Origin: Utricularia gibba
Lineage: Eukaryota > Streptophyta > Magnoliopsida > Lamiales > Lentibulariaceae
DNA length: 64,000 nucleotides
Assembly (NCBI GenBank): GCA_002189035.1
Contig: NEEC01000015.1
Coordinates: forward strand, 2,046,001-2,110,000
Direction: 5' to 3'
Within the stretch, counting starts at the first letter, position 1. Each line of letters starts with the position of its first letter. Of this stretch, positions 35,067 to 49,918 are shown piece by piece. Position numbers and translations under genes: made by a program. Below the pieces are notes generated by a model that had not been told where the DNA came from, searched no databases, and was given only the letters and a program-made list of their open reading frames with translations.

Positions 35067-38000
35067 ATGGAGGACAAAGAAACGGAGCTGCTCTCTCGAG
35101 TGGCGGCAAACCACTTGTTACTGGGGCAATTCGAGCCGTTTCGGGCAATGATTTGCAGCCTCAGGGCACGAAGCCCTGAAATCGCCAGGACTATTCTGCA
35201 AACGGTGATTGCAAAGGGTGGCCGAGTGGGTTTTCCGGACCCCGTTCTGTGGTCTGCGTCATGTCCTTCTCCCGCGCTACTTACTTTCATGTGCACTCAG
35301 GAGTTGCTTCATTTCCCTGATCCCACTTCTGGTTGCTGGTCTTTTGATCCCAACATGCTCAAATTGCGGGCTGAGTTTTTGTTATACCTGCATATTGCTT
35401 GTTCTAGAGTTTTGGAGAAGGCTGAGGATGGGGTGAAGCGGAAGGGAGAGGAGGTGGTTGACTCGGACTGCATGGACAGTGAAGAGCTACGGATTTTGGG
35501 AAAAGTTTCTAATGTGGGATTGTTCCGGTTAAGGTCTGATTTGATTGAATCGGAGGAAAACGAAGAGTTGGATCAGAGTGTTTTCGATGAGGGAGAATTG
35601 ATGAAATTGTGTGGGACTATCATTGAGAGCCCTGATATTTTTGATGCTTTGTGTGCGAACATAAGAGAGCAGTTGCCACAAGAGGAGAAAGAAGATTCAA
35701 GCTTGGCAATCACTGTCAGAAAGAGGATCAGAGTAACGCACCAGGAAGAGAAACTGGTTGAATTGCTGAAACTTATCCTGAAGTGTGTTCAGGTGGCTCA
35801 CTTAGATGCCATGAGGTGGTCCTTGGAGAAGGGCGATGAGATTGGTGCCGTTGCACGTGTGCGGTTTCTTGATGTGAGCTGTGGTCTTGAAGAGTCTGAA
35901 TATCGGTATAGGCAACTTCAATAATCTTGATTTTGATTTTTTAACTCGATAATTATTGGAGAAGTGTATTGAGGGAATTGGGTTGCTCATTATTATTACA
36001 CAAACAGTCTTTATATTCATTATAGATGCATATTTTTCTAAAGTCTAGATGAAATGACTTGAGAAGCACAATCACCGATGGCAGAACTTGCCGTGTTTGT
36101 TGTTGTACAGTTTTGTTTACATGTATGCTGATTTTATTTCTGGAAATAGATAAACGTGTATACAATAAATTACTGAAGGCTTTTCTGTTCATTGTCTATT
36201 TTTCACTTTGCTCACAGGATATTCTTAACTAGATATATAGCGAGTTTCCTTTAATAAGGAATAAAGAATTTCTAGGATTGTCTCTGTGAAAAGTCAATCG
36301 GAAAGTTTATCTAGTAGATAATATTGATGAGTGGTATAAACGAGTGAGGATTCCCAACATTTCCTTGTGCATGCTACCTTCATGGTTTGATGTTATTTGA
36401 TATTCGAAGACAATTAAGATACCAAAGGTCTGTTCAGCATGTGAATTTTAGAGTTGCAGAATTTCTATGCCTGCATTTTTTGCAGTCTTTTGAGGATTGC
36501 ATAGCTTTAATATAGTTCTAAACTAGCACTGCATCATTCCACTGCAGAAATTTTTTATGCCATATGATTGGGCTTTTGCATGCTAAAGCAAAAAGATGAG
36601 GAGCCCGTATGGTGGTTATTGATAGAATCATTATCCTATTCTTTCTCTATCTTTTTTTTTCCACTTTGAACCCATGGTGATGCAATTTTAATTCTTGAAT
36701 AGCATAATCTTGCAAGATCTTCTGAAGACAATGTTGTTGGGAGCACATGATTCCGAAGATGCCACACTCCATATACAAAATAAAGTGCTTTCTCTCTATA
36801 AAGAAGCAATTTCGTCTCATTGCACACGTATTGTACAGATTCTTCAGGTTTGTCTGAAAGGTTCCATTGTGTTTCTTATTCCATAGCACTCAAATTGTAT
36901 GTTTTTCACTGACGTGTGCCTTACAGGTGTCTTTTTTCTTTATCTCATTGATTCTGCATTAATTGTAAAGGAGGTAATTCGCTGTTCGATATGCTAGGTC
37001 AGGGTTATGATGTAGATGAGTGAATTACACAATCTGTAGCTCCATTTCAAGCAAAAAGAATATCACATCCAATTTAAAGTAATGTAATTTTCTTTAATCA
37101 ATAAATGTGTCAACATGATATTTATTTCATCTAACTACATAATAAAGCACATTTTTTTTTGTTTTAAAAAATTACTGTCATTATATTCTGTCTGTGTAAG
37201 ACCGTGTTTCTGAATCATTGATCAAATGGAATTGTAAGGTGTTGGATGAAAGCATGTCAATTTCTGTATAGTATCTATCGCTCTGGCTTTATCTATTTGA
37301 GCTTTTTTCCTTGTTAGTAAGTCAGTGAAGTGTGCATTTAAGCATCATATAGTGAACTATCTTCAATCAACGTTGTGTGTGATTTTATTTGACATTAATA
37401 TGTGTGTTAGGATCACTTTGTTTTTTGAGTGGGCTTGTGCATGAGTTCCAGATGCCTTATTTTTATCCTGCTGTTTGAAGTGACCCTTCTACATGTAATT
37501 GGTACAGTTGATTCAAGATAATTTACTCCTTGAAGAGGTTGCTGTCCATGATACTTACAACCATATTCCTCTCTCTCTTTGGTGCCTCCGAAGGTCTTTA
37601 ACTGAATTAAGACCTGAGATGACTCAAGCCGATCAGTGCATCAAACTAAAAGCATCTTGTAAAAGAGCCATATATCATTATGCTCGTCTTCGGGGATTGC
37701 ATGTCTTTGATTTAATTGTTAATACTGCATTGTCTCTCGTGCAGAAAGAGATGATTCAAGAGGCCTCCCAGGTTTTTAAGTTCCCTGACCTCTATTTTTC
37801 TGTCTTAGAATAGTTCTTTTTTCTTTTCAAACTTCATGGAAAAAGACGGTTCTCTTGGTGAAATTCTTAATATTTGTATTTATTATTACATAATTCTTTG
37901 TCAAGGGTGTATGCTTCACATCCATAAATTTATTTCGGTTTTTTGCCAATTTAATCATCCCATGAGTTCATTTTAAGTAATTAATTTACATCAACAAAAG

Positions 38001-41000
38001 AATAAAATTTCAATGAACTCTAGGTTCTGTCATTGTTTCCTCGGCTTCAACCTCTGGTGTCAGCCTTGGGTTGGGACCTTTTGGTCGGTAAAACCACATC
38101 CAGAAGAAATTTGATGCGTTCCTTGTGGATCAGTAAACATCAAGCACTTCATTTTGAAGAATCTTCTTCATGTGAGGACAATTCAGATAAGGTTAATTGT
38201 TTACTTGCTCTGGAATTAAAATGCACCTTCATTCAGGCACCGGAAGTGCAGCATTACCATGTATATCTAATAATTGTCTTCTTTATTTGAACTAATAGAA
38301 TTGCTTAACACTCATTATTCCTCAGGTTTCCTGTGTTGAACATCTTTGTGATACATTATGCTATTGGCTTGATATTGCCTCATTTGTTGCTTGCATAAAT
38401 TCTGGTCAATTTTGGAATTGCAAATCCTCCCTTCTCTTATCTGGAAAAAGTTTTGTGGAATTTGGGACTATGGAAACTCACTCTGATCCCTTTGTGGAGA
38501 ACTTTGTGCTGGAGCGATTATCGGTCCAGAGCCCTCTTCGGGTACAGTACTATGCTTCATTTATTGAGTTGTTTCCATGATTGTTTTTCTCAATAATGGC
38601 TGCAGAGTAATTGCTCATTTTTTTTATAGTAAATATGTTGTACTCTTTTTAGGTAATCCTTGATCTGGTTCCTCGTATAAATTATCAAGATGCAATTGAA
38701 CTGCTTGGTATGCAACCCATTATGTCTGCTCCAGCTGCACAGAAGAGGTGTGCCTCTAAGTTCTTGTTACTTTGCTGTTGTCTTGGATATCATTGCACAT
38801 CTCAGTGCTCTATGTTGCATTTTCTGGCAGGATGCAAGATATTGAGCTTTTACGCATGCGATACGCTCTTGATTATGCTGTTCTTGCAATTGGAGCCATG
38901 GAAAATAGTGTTGCTGATGTTGGAGGACATTGGAAAATAATGAGATATGTAAAAGAACTGAGTAATCATTTGGATGCAATTAAGAACATCTCTCGCAAGG
39001 TTTGTTGAGTGTTGACTTTTCATGGTATTCATAAATGAAATGCTTTTGGATGATCTTTATCCTTGTCTCAGCTTTTTCGCAAATTCATTGGGTTTGTGGT
39101 ATCTGAACTATTTTTTTTTTTTTTTTTGGATGCTTTCTTATCTGTTACGATGATTCATGCATTTGGGGTGATCCTTAAATTTTTCTTTGTCTCAGTCTTT
39201 TCTGTTACAAGGACACAGTGTAGGGTTTTGGGTCCTCTCTCATCTACATCACCTTTGTATGAACAATATATGATATTTTTGTTCTTCTTTGCATGGTATG
39301 CAGGTATATATTGTCAACATCATAATCTCTCTTCTGCACATGAACAATGTGTCTGTTGATTCTTCTCCGTATGATTCAATTGGATTATCTTCAAAGTCAA
39401 ATGATTCTAATAATGAGGCGCATGATGATCCATCATCGCATTCACCTGAGTTGGTGTCCTCTTTTATTGGCGAGGTCCTTCGTATTTTGAAGGAACAGCT
39501 ACCATTATCATTGACCTACAGCGAAAGTTCCTTAGACAAGGGTATATCAGCTGGAAGCAAGCAAGGATTAGAATGGAGATTTTTTAAAGCAAAGAGTTTC
39601 ATTGAGGACTGGGAATGGCGCTTGACAGTTTTGCATTGGCTTTTACCATCATATGGGCGCCAAGTGAGATGGAAGGAGGCTCTGATTGTTTTGCATGCTG
39701 CCCCTTCTAAACTGCTTAATATGTAAGTTGATGTACGTATTTTGAATTTCGTTTTGATGCTTTTGTTGACTACATTCTTTTATGAGTCCGTATTTTTCTT
39801 GGAATCTGGTTCCCTTGTCCTTGGACATCAAATGACTTAATGTGAGTATGTTGTTTTATCGTTTGATGTAACTCATTCATGATCTTTTAACCAAATAGTA
39901 TCTAAGTTTTAATGAGCAATTGTTGCTCTAATATTTTGAGTGGGCCGTTAATTCATGATGTGTAGATGAAAGTGGTGCCATAATTTCATTATCTTATTTC
40001 AGCTGCATGCAGAGGGAAAAATTTGATATTGGAGAGGAAACCATTTCAAGGTATTCGTTATCTCAGGAAGACAAAGCAATGCTGGGATTGACTGAATGGG
40101 TGGACAGAGCCTTTCAGAAAGCTTCTGTATGTCTTTATTCTCTTGTTCATTATCTTTTTTCTGTGTTTTGTGTATCTCAGCTTTGTTAGTCACTTCGGTT
40201 TTTCAGTTTCCTTATTTATATACGAAGATTTTGAACATTTGATTTTGTTGAGTGATTTTATTTGCAATCATTTACCTACGTACTCTAGTGTGGTTTACTG
40301 AAGTTTTTAGTTCTGCTACTGGTAGGTGGAAGATGTGCATATGCACACAGCTGATGATTCCTCTGTTCAAGATTTGAATTTCCTGTCCTGGCGCTCAGAA
40401 TTGGGTCCTTTGGCAGCTGTAAGTTTCATCCATGTCTGTTCTTTCTAAAGCACTGTTTCATTGTGAAGAATATGTTTAGAATGACATCTTTGCCCTTTTC
40501 GCTCTGCAGATCCTCTTGTGCATTGATGTCGCTGTTGCATGTTCAAAGTCAACAAATGTGTCCTTGACTCTCCTTAATGAAGTAAATCTTCCTTGCATTT
40601 TAGGGTTCATGTTTATGTCACATACATTATTGATTATTTTTGTTGCTGGGTGTGTTTAAACTAAAATTTCTTTTCTATCTGCATTCTTGCTTGTCCATAG
40701 TATTTAGGGCGCTATGGGCATTGTGGCTCATTGCAGAATATAATGTGTCCTTCACCCCCATAGTGATTGAATAGTTGTTCATTTATGATTATATTTGGAT
40801 GTGGGGTTTTGAAATAATTGATTTTTACTTGTAGGCTCAAGTTATCCTCTCTGAGATCTATCCTGGTGGTGCTGTGAAGATTGGTTCAAATTATTGGGAT
40901 CAAGTTTATGAAATGGCTTTGATATCTGTCATGAAGCGTGTCCTTAGGCATCTTTTTGAGTTACTGGAACAGGTAAACAATTCTTTGTATGTGATTTAGT

Positions 41001-44000
41001 TATCAAATGAGAGGATGCATTTTATGGTGTGTTATTTGCTATTCTTTATGACATTTGACATTCATTCCTCACTTTAGAGGGCCAGTTCAGTAGTTGTAGC
41101 TGCATTTGTCCTTTTTTAGATGTGTATTATTTCCTACTAGAATAAATGTGCTGCTACGTCATCTTGATTAAATGAAACGCATAAATTTTACAATTCCAAT
41201 CTTTTTTAGATCACATGCATCCTCAGGCACTGTTATCTCATATGCTATGAATGCTGAGTCTTCTGTCTCTCTTTATCTACAGTATGAGCCACTAGCACTT
41301 CCAGATATTTTGTCAGGAAAAATGGTCATTTCCTCCTCAAAGGGCTTAACTACACATGGAAACAGAGATCGTGCTCTTGTTATGCTTGATCAAATGATTG
41401 AAGATGCTTACATGGGAAAGCGACAATTCCTCAGTGGTTAGCTTTTCTTTTTAGTTAGCAAAGATGCCTGCGTAACCATTGGCTTGCAGAAACTGGTAAT
41501 TCTTTAAGGCTTTAATTGTTTAAGTGTTGAAACAGGTAAGCTGCACAACTTAGCAAGAGCTATTGCCGATGTGGAAAGAGAAAAAGATTATGCTAATGTT
41601 GCAGCGGAAGGTATGGAGGTTGACTTGAATGGGATCATCGGACTGGGTTTTAAAACTGTAAGGCAGTCATCTACTACCCAGAGGGAACATGCTGCAGCTT
41701 CTTCAAGTTATGATGTCAAAGATGTGGAAAAGAGTATTTTTCGTCCAGTGGGTTCCAAGAACACCACATTCCTGTCTCAGTTCATTCTCCACATTGCTGC
41801 GATTGGTGACATTGTTGATGGGAGGGATTCAACTGATGACTTCAACTATTTCTCTCTTGTGTATGAGTATCCAAAAGATGTAAGCCTTCTTCAACAGCTT
41901 TGGTTTATTCCACTTTAAGTTGTCATCAAGCAGAATAAATGTGTGAGATGCTCTGCCATTTTTGTATGACCACTCAATTAAATATCTGCATGAGCTGAGT
42001 GCTACGAAAATGGAAGTAACTGTGACAATACTTTTTTCAGTTGTAAACTTGTGTACTGCAAGAGTTTTTTTACTCACCACTTAAAGCATGAGCAATATCT
42101 ACATGAACCTGGATTATATTGAATGGCATCTTCTTGTTCTTCTTCTTGTAGCTATTAACTCGTCTATTATTTGAGCAAGGGAATACTGATGCTGCGGGAA
42201 AGGCAGCAGAGATAATGAACTCAGATTTTGTTCATGAAATAATTTCTGCATGCATTCCTCCTGTTTACCCTCCTAGATCTGGTCACGGTTGGGCTTCTAT
42301 TCCGGTTATTCCTGCTGTTTCTAAGAATCACTCAGAAGCAATGGTTGTCTCACCATCTTCTAGAGAAGCCAAGGAGAAGTTTTACACTCGTTCTTCTGCA
42401 TTTCTGGGAGTCCCTTTATACCCTCTGAAATTGGATATTGTAAAGCACCTTGTCAAGTTATCTGCTGTCAGGGCTATTCTTGCGTGTGTGCTTGGAAGTA
42501 CTATGCTACATTATGGCAATGAGTCATCCATCTCTTCCTTACATGATGGCTTACTTCCAACAACTGATGTTGGTAGATCCTTCTATGAATTTGCTCTGGA
42601 TCAGTCTGAGAGGTTTCTTTTATCAGGATATATATACAACCGTTTATTATTGTCTAATTTCTTTTTCACAAACTTTTCACCATTTTTATGAACAGGTTTC
42701 CTACCTTGAATCGCTGGATTCAAATGCAAACTAACCTGCATCGAGTTTCTGAGGTTGCATTTTCAAAAGCGCATGGAGTGGATGACTCTAAAGCCAACCC
42801 AGAGTCAAAAGTTGCTATGAAACGATATCGTGAAGATGACCCAGAAACTGATTCAGAAGATGAGGATTTTGATGGTGGCTCCGGCGCTTCATCTGCAACA
42901 CTGGGTGTTCAGGATAACCGTAATGTTTCTTCTGTCACTCCGCACGAATCTACAAAGTCTGTATCCATTGAACATGACAAGACAAATTTTCTTTCTTTTG
43001 ACTGGGAGAATGAAGGATTGTTTGAAAAAGCCATAGAGAGGTCTGATACCTTTTCCATAAGTGCAGATATTTACATTTGTCTTCCTTCACACCAGTTGAT
43101 GACCAATGCTTGCCTTGATTGCTCTACTGTAGAATGATCGATGAGGACAAATTATACGAAGCTTTTGCCCTGTCTGACCGTGTTTTACGTAGTGGAGCCT
43201 CAGACTCGTTACTTCAACTGCTTATCATTCATGAAGAGGAGAATACTTTTTCAGAGATGCCCCAAAGTATTTCTGGCCGTGGCATCTGGAGCAATAGTTG
43301 GAAGTATTGTCTACGGTTGAAAGATAAAGTTCTTGCAGCTACACTCGCTCTAAAGTATGGATATATGAAATATCTGTTTTCAATGTTTAGTAGGAATTTT
43401 TGGATTGTCTTTTATTTGCTGCTGATTACTTTGAGTATATGGGTGCTTTTTCTAAATTTGTTTTCTGCATTTATGTTCTTGTGTATCTCAGCTCCCCTTT
43501 TAACGTCTCTCGCTTTGTATTAGATATTTACATAAGTGGGAACTGCAACCAGCTTTGGATATTCTGACGATGTGTATTTGCCATTTAGCTGATGGTAGTC
43601 TGCTTAAGATGGAGGTGCCAATTTTTACAACTTTATATTTTTTTTGTTCTAAAATTATTCAAGAGAATATTATCTTTTCTTCTTGAAACTTCTTATAGGT
43701 TATTGAAAGGAGAAAAGCTCTTTGTAGGTATAAGCGTATTTTATGTGCAGATGAATGCTATGGTAGCTGGCAAGAGGTTAATTGTCTTTTAAAATAGAGA
43801 AAAATAAATAACCTGCCAATTTTGAATCGTATAGTTACTCTATATATACTTTTTTATTTTCTATAGGTGGAGATGGATTGCAAGGAAGATCCTGAGGGTC
43901 TTGCACTTAGATTGGCGGAAAAAGGAGAAGTTTCTGCTGCTTTAGAAGTGGCTGAAAGTGAAAAACTTTCTGTTGGTTTATGCAGAGAACTTCAAGGTCG

Positions 44001-47000
44001 TCAACTTGTCAAGCTTCTTGGGGCAGACCCTATCAATGGCGGAGGTCCTGCTGAAGCTTCACGGTTTCTTTCTTCTCTTCGTGATTCTGAGGATGCTTTG
44101 CCTGTGGCAATCAGTGCAATGCAGCTATTGCCAAACCTTAAGTCCAAGCAGCTTCTTGTGCGTATAGCAATTTGTTTCTTTTTTCCCCTTTGAATCAACT
44201 GAAAGAATCTTTGACTCTTTTCTTGGTTTTCGTGAGTTAATCTGTGTTTGCTTCTGCTAAGGTGCACTTCTTCCTGAAGAGGAAAAATGGAAATTTGTCT
44301 GAGGTTGAGGTTTGCCGTCTGAATACATGGGCTCTTGGGCTTCGTGTGTTGGCTACCCTACCATTGCCATGGCAGCAGAGATGTTCATCTCTTCATGAGC
44401 ATCCTCAGTTGATTCTTGAAGTCTTGCTGATGAGGAAGCAACTAGAATCTGCTTCTGTGGTAGGTTTGGTTTTATCATTTTTTTTGCTTGTTCAATTCTT
44501 TTGTAAACTTGATTACTGGTTCTTCCAGATTTTGAAAGAGTTCCCTCAATTGAGAAACAATAACATGATCCTGGTGTATGCAACCAAAGCCATTGCTATT
44601 AGCGTGAATTCCTCTGCCAGGGACGTTAGAGTATCTGTTTCTGGTACAAGACAGAGGCAAAGGCCAAAGGCTACTGCTCCAGCAAAGCCATCGTTTAGTA
44701 GCAGCTTAAGCAACATACAGAAGGAGGCTCGGAGAGCATTTTCATGGTCTCCTCGTAACTCTGGGGATAAAGTTGCAACAGCTGATGCCCGTAGGAAGAG
44801 AAAGAACTCTGTAATAAGCCAAACTGAAAAGGTTGCATGGGAGGCAATGTCGGAGATTCAGGAAGCGCATATTCCTGAGTATACCACGGAGGGACAAGAT
44901 AGGCTTCATGTTTTATCAATTGCTGCAGAGTGGATGCTCACAGGTGATTTAAAAAAGGATGAGGCTGTTCGTTCTTCTCATCACTATGATACTGCACCTG
45001 ACATTACATTATTCAGGGTATGTTTCTATACCTTTCTTTTTTGTAATAGTCTCAGTTGGAAAAAAAATGTAAAATGTTTCTATATGCCTAGAATGTTGCA
45101 CTACTCAATTCAATACCTTTGTTCCATGCTAGCTAGAATGGTACATAATATGTGTCGTTCCTTGGATGCTCTAGCTCAGGTCACTTAGGATATGATGCTA
45201 GAAACGGAAAAAGTGTGTCAATTTTTGGCCCAGGGAGATCACCATTCAGGCGTCAAATAATTTATTAGTGTCATGCATCATATCTCCCCCCGCCCCCTTT
45301 TACTTGAAAAATTATAACCTATATGTTGACTTCTGTTGTCATAAGGTGCTGCTTTCACTATGTTCTGATGAAATGGCTGCGGGCAAGGGTGCTCTGGATT
45401 TATGTGTTAACCAGATTAAAAATGTTTTGAGTTCTCAGTCACTACCAGATAATGCATCTGTGGAAACTATTGGCCGAGCATATCATGCAACAGAAACATT
45501 TGTGCAAGTACGTTGTCTGGTTATTTAAGTGGATGAGGGACTGTAGTTTTCCCATATAAATATGTGTATATGTTCCTTCTGCATCACACAGGGACTGCTG
45601 TTTGCTAAAGCTCAGCTGAGAAAATTTTCAGGAACGGCTGATTTGTCTAGTATCTCAGAAAAAATCCGTGACACTGATGATGCGTCTCCTGATGCTGCTA
45701 GCTCCAGTATGGATAGTCAATCTACTGATGAATTATCTGAAGCACTATCACTAGTTAACATCTGGGTACGGCGTGCTGAGCTGCTCCAAAGTCTTTTGGG
45801 ATCAGGAATAGCTGTTTCCCTTGATGATGTCGCAGATGAGGAGTCATCTGCACGTCTCAGAGATCGATTGATTCAAGAAGAAAGATACAGTATGGCAGTG
45901 TACACTTGTAAGAAGTGTAAGGTATAATGCAATTATAGGTTATCATCTCTTCTTTTTCATGTTACAGAAAATAAAGAGCAGTGATTTAATATATTTCAGA
46001 TTGATGCTTTCCCTGTTTGGTATTCCTGGGGCATGCACTACTACAAATAAACCATTATGCTCAGGCTCGTGTGAAGTTCAAGTAAGTTAATTTTTTAACA
46101 GGTGTCAGAGTACATACCCAATCTGGCAGCTTGCAATGTGAATATGCCTGTTGCTCATCTGTATTATGGTTTCTGTTGGTAATGATTCATTCTTTTTTGT
46201 TTATTCTCCATCATGAATCTCAATGCACAGGCAAGCTCTGCAGCTTTATAAAGGTGATGCTGGGTTTCTGATCCTGGAGATTATCAGTGCTATTGAGGAT
46301 GGTCCACCTGTTGATGTTTCTTCTGTCCGGTCCATGTAAGATTATCTGACCTGAAGTTACTTTATATATAGAGTTTCAATCTTTGAAAGAAGTTAACTAT
46401 GTATGTGCTAGCATAAGGCTTTATATATGATTCAGATGCATTATCTGACATCTAAATGCTTTATTGTTTATTTATTTTTATAGTATCCATTATCATGTAG
46501 GTATGAGCATTTGAGCAAAAGTGAACCTGCAGCCTTTGATTATCCCCTTTCTGCTGACTCGTATCTCAAAGTACTGTACATGCCTTCAATATCTCCGAGG
46601 TCTGAAAAATCAAGAAGATTCCTAGAGGCTTCGAATTCTTCACAAGGCTCAGAAATTGAAGAAGAACGTGGCAGCAACCTTGATAATATAAAGTACCTTG
46701 AGTGCCTAAACTACTTGCAAGAGGTTAGAGCTCAGTTTACCTTTCCTTTTCAGCCTGTTCATGCTAATATAATTAAGCCAAACATGAAAAGTATCACAAA
46801 ACCATTTAGGCCTCCAATATGTATACTGTTGTAATATTTGAAGTGATAATGTTTCTTTTATTTTTGTTCATCAGTACATATCTCTACCTTTAATTAATTG
46901 TGCAATTGCATTGCAGTATGCCCGTCAACATTTACTCACCTTTTTATTTCGGCATGATGGCTACAAGGAAGCTTGCTTATTGTTTTTCCCTGCCAATTCT

Positions 47001-49918
47001 ATTCCTCATCCTTCGCAATCATCATTAGCTGGATCAGCTGCTTCTTCTCCCCAACGGCCTGATCCATTAGCAACAGATTATGGAACAGTTGATGATCTAT
47101 GTGAATTGTGTGTTGCTTATGGTGCCATGGATATTCTGGAGGAAGTGATTTTGTCAAGGTCTGAAACTACAGACAATGAGTTGGTAACTCAGCACACTGC
47201 TGCAGCTGTAAACCGTATATGTGTTTATGCTGAAACTCATAAGTATTTCAATTATCTGTACAAGTTCCTGGTATGTTCCTGCTCGGGCTTTATCTTCAGT
47301 AGTCCCAAACCATTTTTCAAAACAAAACGCATTTTAATGTTAGCACAGTTCTTCTGTGGATTTCCCATGTGCTAATGTAGTTATTGTTAAACTTGAGACA
47401 AGTACTTAGGGTGATTCAATTTGTCTTGATTGATTTCCTAAAAGAAATGCATGCACGGCTTCAGCATTCAGTATCCTTTCTAGAATCTTAGGAGCAGTGC
47501 TAGTTTTTTGTTGTTGATGTTCATGAATCATTAAAAAGTGTGAATCCTCCCCCTTATGATGCCAACAGCGCATAAATATTTTCTTGATAATGTAACCGAT
47601 TGCCACTGTTAGATAACTAATCATTTCCTTCAAACGTTAACTTATATTATTCAATATGGATTGAATATATCCAACCCCATAGTGTAGGAAAAAGATCATG
47701 ATGTATTGTCTTATAATACATTAACTGTTAGATACATTAACAATGTGTGTGAGTTGTTTGTTTAGGTGATCAAGAAGGATCATGTAGCTGCAGGCCTTTG
47801 TTGTATTCAGTTATTCATAAACTCAGTCACCCAGGATGTCGCCATAAAGCACTTGGAAAATGCGAAGGTTGGCATAACCCTCTTTCTTAGTGTGTTATGC
47901 GTTTTACAAAAGCATGTGTTTTAGTTTCACAGAGCTGTATTATGTATTCACATCATCCTGGGGATGATAAACCTTTTATGGAAGAATGTCAAATAAACAG
48001 CATCACGGTGTTGATGTGTTCAGGGCATTGACTTCCTCAAGTTTTTGTATTTGATGACGAGGTTAATGTCACTGAAAGTAATAAATATGAATATGTGAAT
48101 TTGAGATCAAGTTTTGTGAAACATTCATCTTTTATAACTAAATATTATTGCAGTTTTGACTCAACAATAATTCGCTTTCTTCAACTGATCCAACGTTGAT
48201 GTTTCATGGGCATAGATGCATTTTGATGAAGGATTATCAGCACGATATAGGGTGGGAGATCAATCAAAACCCATGTCAAAAGTTGCAAAGGGAAAAAGTG
48301 CATCAGAGAGGCTTACGGAAGAAGGATTAGTTAAATTTTCTGCCCGGGTCACCATTCAGGTAACTGTATAAGATGATAATGGTATATATAAAAGCATGCA
48401 TCATTCAATTGTTTCCTTGGATGATTGATTAACACCCAGCATAGTTCTCCAGTTTATCATTTTTCTAGATGACAAAGACAAGTTTTTGTACTCTGGTTTT
48501 TGAATTTTGTTCATGCCTTAGATTGATATTGTGAGAGCGTTCAACGAGGTGGATAAACCACAATGGAAATATTCCATTTTTGGTAATCCAAACGACCCTG
48601 AGACATTCAGGTTGCTCTTTCATAACCCCGTTTATCCTTGAATTTTTCATTTAACTAGTAAAAATTTAGGGGAAGCTGCCTTTTCCACCGAGGTGGTTCT
48701 TGAGTCCTATTATCTGTGTGTGAATGTAGAAGAAGATGCAAAATTGCTGAAACTCTTGCTGAGAAGAACTTCGACTTGGTTTTCCGAGTGATATATGAGT
48801 TCAACCTTCCAGGTATCTTTCTTAAGTGTTAACGCGCATTTCCAGTGATGGTATCTTTTACATGGTCTTTTTAGAAGATTTTCTCATCGTTATTGTGTCC
48901 TTTTCTAGCTGTTGACATATATGCTGGAGTTGCATCATCACTTGCTGAGAGAAAGAAGGGAGGTCAGCTTACTGAGTTTCTCAGAAATATCAAGGGTACC
49001 ATAGATGACGATGACTGGGATCAGGTATATAAATACAAAGACCCTTTTACACAAAGTATAGGTAGTAGTTCGGGGTTACCATTTGTTGCCTCAGTGTACC
49101 CACAGAGGGTCACAGTCAGGGATCTGGAAAATGAGTCCACTAACCTTCATCCTTCGTGTAGACTGTGTCCTGTGAAAAAAAAGGTGTGCATACCTCTTTT
49201 TTTTTTTAAATCTGGTTCACAGGTCTTGGGAGCCGCGATTAACGTCTATGCTAACAAGCATAAGGAACGCCCAGATCGCCTCATTGACATGCTAACTAGC
49301 AGCCACAGGTACATTTTACTTCCAAGCATGCATTCTGCGAAAAATCCATCGTTAGGGGTTATCCAGTATGCAAGCAAGAAACTTCCACCAAATCTTGATT
49401 CATCGGTTACTAGGAGCAGCTTAAGAATTTACTTGCCCGTTAAATCATTGTTACCTCAGACAATATTTGACTTCAAGTGCAAAAGCATTTTCGGAGAAGA
49501 AACAGTTTATTTATTGCTCATGTTAGTGGTCTTACTCCGTTAGTAGAGGTAGACTGGGCAAGGAAGGATCTTTGAATTCGATCATTCCAGTCGACAAGAA
49601 CCTTGGCACCATCTTACAAATCTTGAGCTTGTTCCGCAGGAAAGTACTCGCTTGCGTAGTCTGTGGCCGTCTGAAAACTGCCTTCCAAATAGCATCCCGG
49701 AGTGGAAGCGTGTCCGACGTTCAGTATGTGGCTCATCAGGTTAGTGTCGTACATGCATGCAGCATCATCCATTCAATCTCTTCAGCATCATCCATTCAAT
49801 CTCTTCAGCATCATCACCCGCTGAAATGTGTTGTGAACCTCTCGCTCCACAGGCACTACATGCCAACGCATTCCCAGTTCTGGACATGTGTAAACAGTGG
49901 CTAGCGAATTACATGTAG
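35067..49918 (+). CDS. Spastizin/ZFYVE26-like giant protein (At2g25730 type), one frameshift
   Basis: About 15 kb with many exons, from MEDKETELLSRVAANHLLLG (exon 1, 35067 to about 35.91 kb) to LDMCKQWLANYM and TAG at 49916-49918. It matches the large plant protein labelled 'zinc finger FYVE domain protein', the homologue of animal spastizin. Animal spastizin acts with spatacsin and AP-5 in lysosome reformation. I see no FYVE finger; similarity to spastizin is to the helical C-terminal part. Conserved blocks include SRFLSSLRDSEDALPVAIS, LPLPWQQRCSSLHEHPQLIL and HHDGY-like FRHDGYKEACLLFF. In the exon at about 46.0 kb the frame breaks after WYSWG. One extra G in GGGG (46028-46031) gives WGHALLQINHYAQARVKFK and the correct phase for the next exon. 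Cellular role in plants is inferred from animals. Confidence 0.85.
49761..49820. repeat. 23-bp tandem repeat in last intron
   Basis: Two perfect 23-bp copies starting AGCATCATCCATTCAATCTC and a partial third lie head to tail in the final intron of the spastizin-like gene. They do not affect the coding frame. Confidence 0.85.

Noticed and set aside
49761-49820. Short direct repeats resembling a tiny CRISPR
   Set aside because: The copies are contiguous without spacers and lie in a plant intron, so this is a plain tandem repeat.
35067-49918. FYVE zinc finger in the spastizin-like protein
   Set aside because: No cluster of four CxxC pairs with the RR/KHHCR core was found in any exon; only the helical parts are shared with animal spastizin.
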